Source: JACRBE01 sp964429005 | GTDB lineage: Bacteria; Chlamydiota; Chlamydiia; Chlamydiales; JACRBE01 | Reading direction: 5' to 3' | Assembly: GCA_964429005.1 (NCBI GenBank) | Contig: CAYSAJ010000007.1 | Span: forward strand, 6,994-70,993 | DNA: 64,000 nt | Program-made: the position numbers and the translations under genes | Part shown: one piece after another, positions 1 through 7,715 of the stretch | Layout: the number at the start of each line of letters is the position of its first letter | Numbering within the stretch: the first letter of the stretch is position 1 | The notes under the pieces: generated by a model | Database searches by the model: none | What the model was told of the DNA's origin: nothing | Seen by the model: only the letters and a program-made list of their open reading frames with translations

Positions 1-2125
1 CGAAAGGAAAATGGATCCGGCCTGTTACGGGAACTAGCGCAATATCCTTCCTTAGCTCTACTTCAACTTCTTTTGAGTCAAACAGCAAATGGTTACTACT
101 AAAATTTACAACAAGATCTTTGTTATCGATTCTGCCTTGAATATCAAGCGATCCAAATAGCTTAAAATCCATTCCTAAAATGTCAATCGGCACCTGGTAA
201 ATGCATGAAGAAATATCTTCTCCTTTAAAACTTGCTGCCATTAACATTTCTTGGGGCTTTAAGAAGATTTTTTTATAAAAATCATCGCTTAGCTGCGCGT
301 TAAGATCGATTCGTTCTTCTTTGTTATCTTGTTTTACAACTCCGATGTGACCTTCACAACTCCAGGATGAAATCCCTTTTGCAACATCTAAGTGAAGAGA
401 AAGATTTTGGATAGGTTCTATTTTAATTTCTTGTATGAAGGAGTGCAAAATTTCTTCAAGAGATACAGTGGGCATTTGCAAATCTAAATGAATCCGAGGG
501 TTGTCAAGAGACCCTTTCCAGCGGGTTTCTAAAGATCCTTCCCCTACCTTACCCATGATGTAACAATCTTTGAATTGGTTATCGATAACTTGGCATTTTA
601 CAAAAGTAGAATGGACGGAAGGAATTGGTTTATCATAGCTGAGATGATCAAGGTGATCCGCTGCTAAATAAAAATAAGGAATAACAGACTGATGAGAAAA
701 AACAACGCGTCCATGACACAAAGCTGATTCAATTTTTGTTTCACCTATCCCAGATTTAACCATCAGTTTTTCAACAGTCAGCCCTTCCGCCTCAATAGAA
801 TAACGATGATCTTTTCCCCACTCTCCTCGCAACGATCCATGCAAATATCCATCTTCAACCCTAATTGATTTCCTTGATAAAAAAGGATTTAAAGCGAGGA
901 AAAAGGTGTCTGAAATTTGATCTAGATGAGCTTCCCATTGTAAAGAACCTGGTTCTAACTGGGCTAAAGAAATATCGATAATACTGTCAGCTTCACGGCT
1001 TTTTACATCCCTAAAAAGAACTTCTGCAGAAAGGAGGTGGGTAGAATCGATACAAGGTACGCCCTTAATCCGAATTAATGATTCCTGCTGCTGCTGTTTT
1101 AAAATTCCTTTCAGTGAAAGGTAGTTGGAGGCCTTATACCCAACCTGAAGGCTCCCTTGAAGAGCACATGTTGTATTGTCTGGTAAAGTAATATGAAAGT
1201 TTTTTAAATCTGACTTCCATTTAAGTTTGGACCACCAAGGTTGATCGACCAAGGACTTATCAACAAATTTTGGATATGAAAAGTCGACGCTCAGCTGATC
1301 GAAATTCATGGTAGCGTCAAAGAGTGAGGAGAAAAAAATTGATTTTTTCCATTCTAAAGATCCATCAGCCCTTTCAATATCTCCTCTGCTGTTGAATACA
1401 AATAACATCTGTCCATCAATGAGCCCTTCTTTCCCTTTCAATTTTCCTTGGCTAATTACATGGGATGTATTAAGAAGTCTGAAAAGCCAAGGAAGAGAAA
1501 CATCAGAAAAAGAACTATGGCATAAAAGTTCTCCACCCAGCTGAGAAAACGAAAGTTGTATGGGAGAATCTTGGAGTGAATAAGGAGAATCTGCTATAGA
1601 CAAGACCCCAAAGTTTGTCGGATCCGAAGTTTGCTGAAAGCTAATAAACATAGAAGCCATATCTTGATCATCAAGCCAAGAAATATGTCCACGATCAATT
1701 TCGATGTGTGATTGTTTACTTACCCTAAAAAATGAAGGAGAATACCCAATGGGATGACTTTTTGAGGAAGGCCTTAGTAAAATTTTAGGTTCGTATAGAA
1801 TCACTTTAGGATGAATATCGAAATGGCGAAACGAGACCTCAAATTTGATAGAAAAACGAGGGATACTTACATGAACGGAAGGAGGATCATCTCCTTGCAT
1901 TCTTTCTCTAATTTCAAATTTCTCAAAAAGGAGGCCTCTTTCAACAAACCGAACTTTATCAAATTCGACTTGATACTGAGAATTGAGGGGGAAAAAGTAA
2001 TGGAGAAGGATAGAACTTGAATATCCTAGAAAAGCATGACGAAAAAAGAATGCTACAAGAGCAATCGAAATTGTCCAAGTAAAGAGTCTTATTCTTTTTT
2101 TTGTAATCAATTCTTTTATCTTCAT
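1..2125 (-). CDS. AsmA/TamB-like envelope protein, N-terminal part (runs off window)
   Basis: Reading the minus strand from the ATG at 2123-2125 gives an uninterrupted frame of about 708 codons to the window edge, so the gene is real but lacks its C-terminus here. The N-terminus is basic (MKIKELITKKRIR) followed by one hydrophobic segment (about residues 14-30), as in a protein anchored in the inner membrane with a long periplasmic part. The rest is a long succession of short, beta-rich stretches with recurring patterns such as LxGxL and xxGxLxxxxxG. This is typical of AsmA/TamB/DUF748-type proteins that form lipid-transferring beta-grooves between the membranes. The family call rests on architecture only and no diagnostic motif was seen. 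It lies downstream of the GT90 genes in the same direction but 119 bases away. Confidence 0.6.
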   Translation of the reverse strand, partial: MKIKELITKKRIRLFTWTISIALVAFFFRHAFLGYSSSILLHYFFPLNSQYQVEFDKVRFVERGLLFEKFEIRERMQGDDPPSVHVSIPRFSIKFEVSFRHFDIHPKVILYEPKILLRPSSKSHPIGYSPSFFRVSKQSHIEIDRGHISWLDDQDMASMFISFQQTSDPTNFGVLSIADSPYSLQDSPIQLSFSQLGGELLCHSSFSDVSLPWLFRLLNTSHVISQGKLKGKEGLIDGQMLFVFNSRGDIERADGSLEWKKSIFFSSLFDATMNFDQLSVDFSYPKFVDKSLVDQPWWSKLKWKSDLKNFHITLPDNTTCALQGSLQVGYKASNYLSLKGILKQQQQESLIRIKGVPCIDSTHLLSAEVLFRDVKSREADSIIDISLAQLEPGSLQWEAHLDQISDTFFLALNPFLSRKSIRVEDGYLHGSLRGEWGKDHRYSIEAEGLTVEKLMVKSGIGETKIESALCHGRVVFSHQSVIPYFYLAADHLDHLSYDKPIPSVHSTFVKCQVIDNQFKDCYIMGKVGEGSLETRWKGSLDNPRIHLDLQMPTVSLEEILHSFIQEIKIEPIQNLSLHLDVAKGISSWSCEGHIGVVKQDNKEERIDLNAQLSDDFYKKIFLKPQEMLMAASFKGEDISSCIYQVPIDILGMDFKLFGSLDIQGRIDNKDLVVNFSSNHLLFDSKEVEVELRKDIALVPVTGRIHFPF

Positions 2126-2244
2126 GATTGTATCTTAACAAAATCCTGAAACAAGCGGTATTTTTTCCCTCTGATTTTGTTATAAAACCTCTATTTCAAG
2201 AACGCTAGTTTTTTTTCTTTTACAGTAATGATGAAAAGTAGGTC

Positions 2245-3300
2245 TTAGTCAAGAAGTTTTGCATAGGCATTAAGAAGCTTATAGCAATAAACATAAATCG
2301 CCTCTTCAGATAAAAAATCTTTTGCAAAAGAGGTTGCATTGTCGGCGATCTCTTTTGCTCGTTCATCATGAAAAAATGCCCAATAGATTTTTTCTTCTAA
2401 ATCACTCAAATCTGCTTTTAGAGGAATATAGTGTTTCCAAGGGATTAGAGCGCCCTCAAACCACATCATCAGAGGTGAGGCAGGTTTAAAAAGAACACTA
2501 TTTGAAAGCAATCGCCACTGTAGCCCAGGATAGGTGCAAGTATCACCATCCAAAACGATTTGATATTTATACTTGATTTGAGAGAAGTGACTCATTGAAT
2601 CCGCTTGAGGCAATACTTTTTTTAGATCTTCTAAATGCCATGTTTTCCAGGGATGAATATAACAAAATTTAGCGTCGATCAGATCTGGGTGTATAAGGGA
2701 AAGATAAACTAAGCGTCCTCGAGTTAATGATTTCCAATTATCAACTTCATACATCTCAAAAGGACCTGTATTAGCACCTCTCCAGATCAGCTTCTCAATT
2801 TTCTCATCCCATGGAATTTGGCGGTTGATCTCTTGGATTACAATATAAAGATGTTTCCAATCATAATCCCCTCCATTGTCTTGGTGAAAGGTGGGATCAT
2901 GAACGAGAAATACATAATCGAGTGATTGATGTTTCGATCCTGAAAAAATAGGGACTCTACTTGAAGGGACTTGCTCTTGTTTAACAGGGCCATCAAATTC
3001 AAAATGAAGGAGCTCCATATCAGGCAATCCGACTTCACTACAAAGAATTTGCAGGGTTTTTTTAAAATTTCCTTCCCCGTCGATCTGACTATTTTGTATG
3101 CGGTAATATCTGACATGGGTTTTTTTTTCTAAAAAGCCTTTTCTTAGATCTGAGCGTTTGATTTTTTTGTTTTTGAAAGCTTTGAGGTCTTGCTCAACTA
3201 ATGAACCCATCCAAGCGTAAGAAGGATCATGAATTGCTTCTATGAGAGGTCTAGCCCATAAAGAATTCAAAATTAGCAAAAAGAAAATGACTCTTTTCAT
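2245..3300 (-). CDS. GT90/CAP10-like glycosyltransferase with signal peptide (copy 1)
   Basis: This 351-residue protein starts with a cleavable-looking signal peptide (MKRVIFFLLILNSLWA). The mature part resembles the CAP10/glycosyltransferase family 90 domain. It has a WRGANTG motif at about 173-179, a basic RGRLVYLS stretch at 194-201, YKYQIVLDGDT at 244-254 followed by a conserved Lys272 in SVLFKPASP, and the family's C-terminal helical tail. GT90 members include fungal CAP10/CAP59-type proteins and the POGLUT/Rumi protein O-glucosyltransferases, which use nucleotide sugars in the secretory pathway. A signal peptide on the bacterial protein suggests action in the periplasm or outside the cell. 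It overlaps the upstream paralogue by 4 bases (ATGA) and is the last gene of the 7541-2245 operon. Substrate unknown. Confidence 0.75.
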   Translation of the reverse strand: MKRVIFFLLILNSLWARPLIEAIHDPSYAWMGSLVEQDLKAFKNKKIKRSDLRKGFLEKKTHVRYYRIQNSQIDGEGNFKKTLQILCSEVGLPDMELLHFEFDGPVKQEQVPSSRVPIFSGSKHQSLDYVFLVHDPTFHQDNGGDYDWKHLYIVIQEINRQIPWDEKIEKLIWRGANTGPFEMYEVDNWKSLTRGRLVYLSLIHPDLIDAKFCYIHPWKTWHLEDLKKVLPQADSMSHFSQIKYKYQIVLDGDTCTYPGLQWRLLSNSVLFKPASPLMMWFEGALIPWKHYIPLKADLSDLEEKIYWAFFHDERAKEIADNATSFAKDFLSEEAIYVYCYKLLNAYAKLLD

Positions 3301-4361
3301 TTTGCAGCTCTCTGCCTCTTTGCATATTCACAAAGAACTTTATAACAATAAATAAGTAGATCTTTAGATCGAAGATGGGTTTGAGCAAATTCCCTACCGT
3401 TTAGAGCAATCTGTCTCATTTCATCATCTTGATCTATTGCTTGCTTAATTTTTCTTGGCAGATCGGATAAAGAATCTCTAACTGGAATGTAATGCACATA
3501 TGGTATCAATGCATCATAAAACCACATCACAATAGGGCTCTCTGGTTTGAAGACTAAACAGCCTAAGGCAAGCTTTTGAATATAGCTATATGAAACAGCA
3601 GTGTCCCCTTGAAGGATGATTTGGTATTTATATTGAGCGAGGTCTGCGTTTGTGAGCTTATTCCCAAATGGAACGATCTTTTGTAATGCTTCCTTAGATT
3701 CACACTTATGTGGATGTAAATGGGTAAATTTTGCATCAATAATAGCAGGATAAAGGGAAGAGAAGAACACGAGGCGACCTCGGTACAGCTTCATCCAATT
3801 TTGGCAGGTATAAAGTTGCATACCACTATTCGAGCCTCTCCATACCAATTGATCCTTTCGTTTTTCCCAAGGATACCCGCTAGAAGCTAAGGTCTCTTCG
3901 AGAATTCTATCTTCGACAAAGCGGCCTCCTTCATCAGGAATAAAATAAGGGTGATGAAAACAGAGTACATTTTTCATCGATATATGCTTTGATCCTGCTA
4001 ATAGAACAGCGTCAGACAAAGGCACCTGACATATTTGTGTTGGACCATTTGCATTAAAGTAAAGCGCTTCAAGGTCTGGAAGAACCAAATCTCGAGTCAA
4101 ATATTCTATCACTCTTTGCAATGCTGAGGGAGGTCCCAAATAGCGATTATTTCGAATCTGGAAACGAAAGATAAATTCTTTATTTTCTTTGCTCGCTTTC
4201 TCGATATTTTTTTGAGAAAAAAAAATAGGGTTTACTTGAGAAAGCTCTTTTTCAATTAGGCAATCCATCCAATCATAGCAAGGATCCAAGGTCTCCTCAT
4301 GAGTGAATGCATAAGCTGAGGAAAAACACCAGCAAGCCAAGACCATCGTTAGCTTGAACAT
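3297..4361 (-). CDS. GT90/CAP10-like glycosyltransferase with signal peptide (copy 2)
   Basis: A 354-residue paralogue of the adjacent gene with the same order of motifs. It has an N-terminal signal peptide (MFKLTMVLACWCFSSAYA), a conserved DPCYDWMDCLIEKEL start to the mature protein (DPSYAWMGSLVEQDL in copy 1), LVWRGSNSG, RGRLVFFSSLYPAIIDAKF, YKYQIILQGDT, LVFKPESPIVMWFYDALIPYVHY and a helical C-terminus. The two copies look like a diverged tandem duplication. The start overlaps the end of gcvH by 13 bases, so translation is probably coupled to it. As for copy 1, the family assignment is by motif pattern, and the acceptor (glycan, lipid or protein, own or host) cannot be told from sequence. 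Confidence 0.75.
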   Translation of the reverse strand: MFKLTMVLACWCFSSAYAFTHEETLDPCYDWMDCLIEKELSQVNPIFFSQKNIEKASKENKEFIFRFQIRNNRYLGPPSALQRVIEYLTRDLVLPDLEALYFNANGPTQICQVPLSDAVLLAGSKHISMKNVLCFHHPYFIPDEGGRFVEDRILEETLASSGYPWEKRKDQLVWRGSNSGMQLYTCQNWMKLYRGRLVFFSSLYPAIIDAKFTHLHPHKCESKEALQKIVPFGNKLTNADLAQYKYQIILQGDTAVSYSYIQKLALGCLVFKPESPIVMWFYDALIPYVHYIPVRDSLSDLPRKIKQAIDQDDEMRQIALNGREFAQTHLRSKDLLIYCYKVLCEYAKRQRAAK

Positions 4362-4717
4362 ACGATTTGTTGAAAATAGGTCGTTTTGTCCATCAGAGCC
4401 TCAAGTTCTACTGGATTTGACAGCTCTATCTTAAAAAGCCATCCTCTATTTTCGGGATCTTGATTAAGAATCTGAATTTGATTTTTGAGATCTTCATTAA
4501 TTTCTATAATGATCCCACTGACTGGAGAATAAATATCGGCGGCAGCTTTTGTTGATTCAAGGACAGCTATTTCCTCTCCTGCCTTGACTTTTTGACCTAT
4601 CTTTGGAAGTTCAACATAAACAATCGTCCCCAGTTCATTTTTCGCAAAATTGGTAATTCCTACAAAGCCATAACTGTCACTTGTTTTGATCCATTCATGG
4701 GAATCTGTAAATTTCAT
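4349..4717 (-). CDS. gcvH: Glycine cleavage system H-like lipoyl carrier protein
   Basis: The 122-residue protein begins MKFTDSHEWIK and carries the lipoyl attachment hairpin VLESTKAAADIYSPVSG with Lys57 as the expected lipoylation site, plus the GWLFKIE segment near the C-terminus. Length and motifs are those of GcvH. The start at 4717 is preferred over an in-frame upstream ATG at 4747 because it gives the canonical N-terminus and lies two bases after the stop of the upstream gene. The C. trachomatis homologue (CT282) is likewise an orphan GcvH next to CT283, and no GcvP or GcvT is visible here. With lplA encoded nearby, the protein may serve as a lipoyl donor or carrier rather than in glycine cleavage (inference). 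Confidence 0.93.
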   Translation of the reverse strand: MKFTDSHEWIKTSDSYGFVGITNFAKNELGTIVYVELPKIGQKVKAGEEIAVLESTKAAADIYSPVSGIIIEINEDLKNQIQILNQDPENRGWLFKIELSNPVELEALMDKTTYFQQIVCSS

Positions 4718-4719
4718 AC

Positions 4720-5373
4720 TTAATCCTCGAGAGTAATTTTGGCCCAAAGTTTGGGGTTTAACATACTTTTGTATTGTTTTTTCGAAAATGAAAAAAATTG
4801 AGGATCTTGCTTATGGCGAAAGATTGTGCAGTGAAAAGCCATCTGTTTTGAAAAATCAGTATCATATCCGTAAAGAGTTTCCTTAGGGAAAAAACATGTG
4901 CAATCATATCCCGACTTATGGAAGTTTACATGATGCTGCACTAGATTTGCCTCCATAAGAGGCCTTTCTTCTTCGTAACGAAGTTTTGTTAATTCCATGC
5001 AGAGCACTCCCTCTTTTTCCTTAGGGAGGATCACAATTTGATGACAATATCGATTCATGTAGGGGCTTGTAGGCTCTCTTGTGGATATCAGAAGTTCTAT
5101 AGCGTCTCCTTTCGTAAAATCTGGAAAGAAGACATCAGAAAAAGGAACACTGACCTCACATTTAAGTAAAAGCCCCTCTGGATGCCATCCTAGAAAAATT
5201 TTTGCAAACGACTCTTGATCAAATAAGCTTGATAAGTCGCTAACCTCATACATAGAAGAAATTTTTTGATCGATGCCAATCCTGGAAAGTCGATGCACTT
5301 TTGTTTGCAATCTCATGAGGTGAATAGGAACAACAGGCTCCAATTCCTCTAAAGCTTCTTCCCATTTACTCAT
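4720..5373 (-). CDS. Conserved chlamydial protein (CT283-like position), possible CBM9-like fold
   Basis: A 217-residue cytosolic-looking protein with no signal peptide or membrane segment. Position between gcvH and the PpiD-like gene matches CT283 of C. trachomatis, which is uncharacterised. The stretch FLGWHPEGLLLKCEVSVPF followed by GDAIELLISTRE recalls the core strands of the CBM9-like beta-sandwich, where a GD.vElfiDtr motif is common. This is a weak pattern-level similarity. It overlaps the upstream gene by 4 bases (ATGA) and is 2 bases from gcvH, so it belongs to the same operon. No catalytic residues are recognised and the function is unknown. Confidence 0.75.
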   Translation of the reverse strand: MSKWEEALEELEPVVPIHLMRLQTKVHRLSRIGIDQKISSMYEVSDLSSLFDQESFAKIFLGWHPEGLLLKCEVSVPFSDVFFPDFTKGDAIELLISTREPTSPYMNRYCHQIVILPKEKEGVLCMELTKLRYEEERPLMEANLVQHHVNFHKSGYDCTCFFPKETLYGYDTDFSKQMAFHCTIFRHKQDPQFFSFSKKQYKSMLNPKLWAKITLED

Positions 5374-7541
5374 AGCTGATTAGAGTATGTATGAAGAGTT
5401 TTCATATTCATAAGGATTTGATCTGCTTTCTCCTTACGAGCTATGTTCTCTAAACTTTTTCTTCCCTTTGCTATGGCTTCTTCGATCATTTTTTGATCCT
5501 CAAAAACTTCCTCAACTTTTAGAGCAGCTATAGATTGATCCTTAAGTTGAATAAGCGTAGGAGCTGAACCTGGAGCCATTTTCCAGATTTCATCAGATGA
5601 AACGACATTATTTTGTCCTCGAGACCATGTTTGAGTTTCTTCTTTAACCGTAAATTGAGAAATTAGAGAATTAAATGAGCTTTCGGGAGCGACTTTTTTC
5701 AGCTCGGCTACTGCAATCAAGAATTGACCAAATCGCTGTTGCACTGCTTTTGCTGGCGGGTACTTAAGCTCTGCAATTTGAGCTTTGACTTCATCAAATT
5801 CAGCATTTTTTAACGAAGCATGTTTATGCTTATGCTGGTCAAAGAAAGAGATTAGATTTCTTTCTACAAGAGCATCTATGGTGCCTTCATTCAAAGCTTC
5901 TGCAAAGGTCATGACCTCATCTTGGCCTATGCTAACAAGGCTGAGATTGTAGAGGTGGAAAGGATCTTTAGAAATAACAGTAGGTTCTTTGAGAGATAAG
6001 CAGAATTCAAAAAGCTCCTCTGAAGAAGCAAACCCTTTGATAGGAAGTTTTGTAGCAGAGTAAGGAATGATAAAAGATTTTTCCTGCATCTGTTTTTGAG
6101 ACAAGAGGTGATTTAAAACTTCTGGTCGATTTTGAACCATTTCCATTTTGCAAACATCATCAATTTCATGCTTCTTATCTGCAGGAAGAGACTTGATAAA
6201 GGCGAACCTGTCTCCCTTTGAATGAACCTCTTTTGCAACGGGCGCTAAAGCTAAAACTTTTTTCCAGCCTTCATCGCTTGTTTCATAATCCCAAAGTTGC
6301 TTCAAAGAAATCTGTGATTTCGCTTCATCCAAGGTAACTTCTGAGATGTTTAAGACCACTTTCCTATATACAAGCTCAGGCGCTATGTCCTTTATTTGCT
6401 GGATAGAATTTAATGAAGTAGGCCACTGCCCTTCAGTAAATACCCTCGTTGGAAATAAGGCGCTCAGATAACTTTCAACTCGTGCATAATCTTCTGAATT
6501 GCGAATTTGGAATTCTCTTGGCATTTGGTAAAGAGATACTTTAAGGCGCTTAGCTGTATCTTTCATGTACTCTTGATAAAAACTTGGTTCAAAAACAATT
6601 TGGTTCCCTCGATCTAAATAAGCTTTGCAAAGCATAACTTGGCGCCAAATATTCATTAGTTCTTTTTCAGAGGATTGTTTTTGGAAGCAATAGGCTTCTA
6701 AAAGAGTTTCCACTTGGTTTGCTGAAACTTCTTTACCTCCATAAGTATGAATAAAATGAATTCCATTTTGAAGTAAGCTTGCTTTAACTTCTGCTTGTGT
6801 AAACGAAATTCCATTTTGTTTTGCAAGGGAAGCAGTATTAATAACGAATTGAGATACAAGCTCTAGAAATTCTTTGCCAAACCAATCGCCCAGTGTATGA
6901 GCATGAAACATAGCTAGATCTTGGCTATAAAGACCCGGATCTTTTGACAGCTGAGGATTTTGATTTTGATAAGTTGAAAGAATTTGCTGAAGAAAAGATG
7001 AAGGCATTTGCTTTGATTGAACAAAGAGTCTTTGAAGTGATATGAGCGTTTCACTATCCAATTTTTGAGACTCTTTGAATTCTTTATAAGCTGCAGATAA
7101 CCCAGGAGCAAAGATCTCCCAAATTTTTTCAGCGCTCATCATAGGCCATGCAGGGTGTACGTAAGGTCGATAATTTTGCATTTTTTGAAATCTGATCTTA
7201 AGAGGCTGCTCAATGTCAGCAAAAAATTCTTTAGCCAGTGAGGCTCCGATGCCGGCTTCAAACAGATAAGATGAGACAAACTCACCATTAAACATATTTA
7301 TAGGTGTCTGGGATAGTGAATCGACCTCTTCGTTAAGGAACTGAGCCATAAGACGGATTTCTACATCCGTAACCTTCTCACCTTGAGGTGTTTGGTATAA
7401 AACACTCTCTTTTAGTGACTTATCATGAGCTATCATACCACGACCAGCACGGACAGCCCCATAAAAGACAAAAGTAGAAATGACTACGAGAGTAGTCACG
7501 ATAAATATCGATTTTTGATATTTCCTGAGTAGTGCGAGCAT
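5370..7541 (-). CDS. PpiD/SurA-like inner-membrane-anchored periplasmic chaperone
   Basis: The 723-residue protein has a short basic cytoplasmic tail (MLALLRKYQK), one transmembrane helix at about 12-31, and a long periplasmic region rich in charged helices. This architecture, including the SurA-N-like helical region around 240-340 with its Gln/Glu-rich LMNIWRQVMLCKAYLD segment, matches PpiD-type folding factors. A clear parvulin catalytic domain was not recognised, so it may act only as a chaperone for exported proteins. It is the first gene of the operon running down to 2245. A good Shine-Dalgarno (AGGGGAAG) precedes the ATG and lies inside a predicted hairpin (see 7540-7584). Confidence 0.6.
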   Translation of the reverse strand: MLALLRKYQKSIFIVTTLVVISTFVFYGAVRAGRGMIAHDKSLKESVLYQTPQGEKVTDVEIRLMAQFLNEEVDSLSQTPINMFNGEFVSSYLFEAGIGASLAKEFFADIEQPLKIRFQKMQNYRPYVHPAWPMMSAEKIWEIFAPGLSAAYKEFKESQKLDSETLISLQRLFVQSKQMPSSFLQQILSTYQNQNPQLSKDPGLYSQDLAMFHAHTLGDWFGKEFLELVSQFVINTASLAKQNGISFTQAEVKASLLQNGIHFIHTYGGKEVSANQVETLLEAYCFQKQSSEKELMNIWRQVMLCKAYLDRGNQIVFEPSFYQEYMKDTAKRLKVSLYQMPREFQIRNSEDYARVESYLSALFPTRVFTEGQWPTSLNSIQQIKDIAPELVYRKVVLNISEVTLDEAKSQISLKQLWDYETSDEGWKKVLALAPVAKEVHSKGDRFAFIKSLPADKKHEIDDVCKMEMVQNRPEVLNHLLSQKQMQEKSFIIPYSATKLPIKGFASSEELFEFCLSLKEPTVISKDPFHLYNLSLVSIGQDEVMTFAEALNEGTIDALVERNLISFFDQHKHKHASLKNAEFDEVKAQIAELKYPPAKAVQQRFGQFLIAVAELKKVAPESSFNSLISQFTVKEETQTWSRGQNNVVSSDEIWKMAPGSAPTLIQLKDQSIAALKVEEVFEDQKMIEEAIAKGRKSLENIARKEKADQILMNMKTLHTYSNQL

Positions 7542-7584
7542 GGTCTTCCCCTATCGTTCAAAACAAGTTAAAGGAGAAGACCAT
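7540..7584 (-). promoter_or_regulatory. Leader hairpin that would hide the Shine-Dalgarno and start codon of the PpiD-like gene
   Basis: On the minus-strand transcript, AUGGUCUUC (7584-7576) is perfectly complementary to GAAGACCAU (7548-7540), a 9-bp stem closing a 27-base loop. The downstream arm contains the end of the AGGGGAAG ribosome-binding site and the first two bases of the start codon of the gene beginning at 7541. The upstream arm opens an eight-codon frame (MVFSFNLF, stop) ending before the site. The complementarity is seen directly. A role in translation control, for example by temperature or leader translation, is inference. Confidence 0.45.
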
Positions 7585-7715
7585 AGCAAAAAGTGAGTAA
7601 TCCCACAATCCCCTATTTACCCCCTTTCTCATCAAAACCTTAAAAAGGATTTATAATAAAACAATAATTTAATATAATTATTAGAAAATATTTAATAATA
7701 AATAAGATAAAAAAA

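Noticed and set aside
1308..2020. Plus-strand frames opposite the left-edge gene
   Set aside because: The minus strand is open over the whole 2.1 kb with a coherent envelope-protein pattern, so these are antisense shadows.
2126..2160. TTGTTT-16-TACAAT as promoter of the left-edge gene
   Set aside because: The -10 would sit one base before the ATG, leaving no room for a transcript leader.
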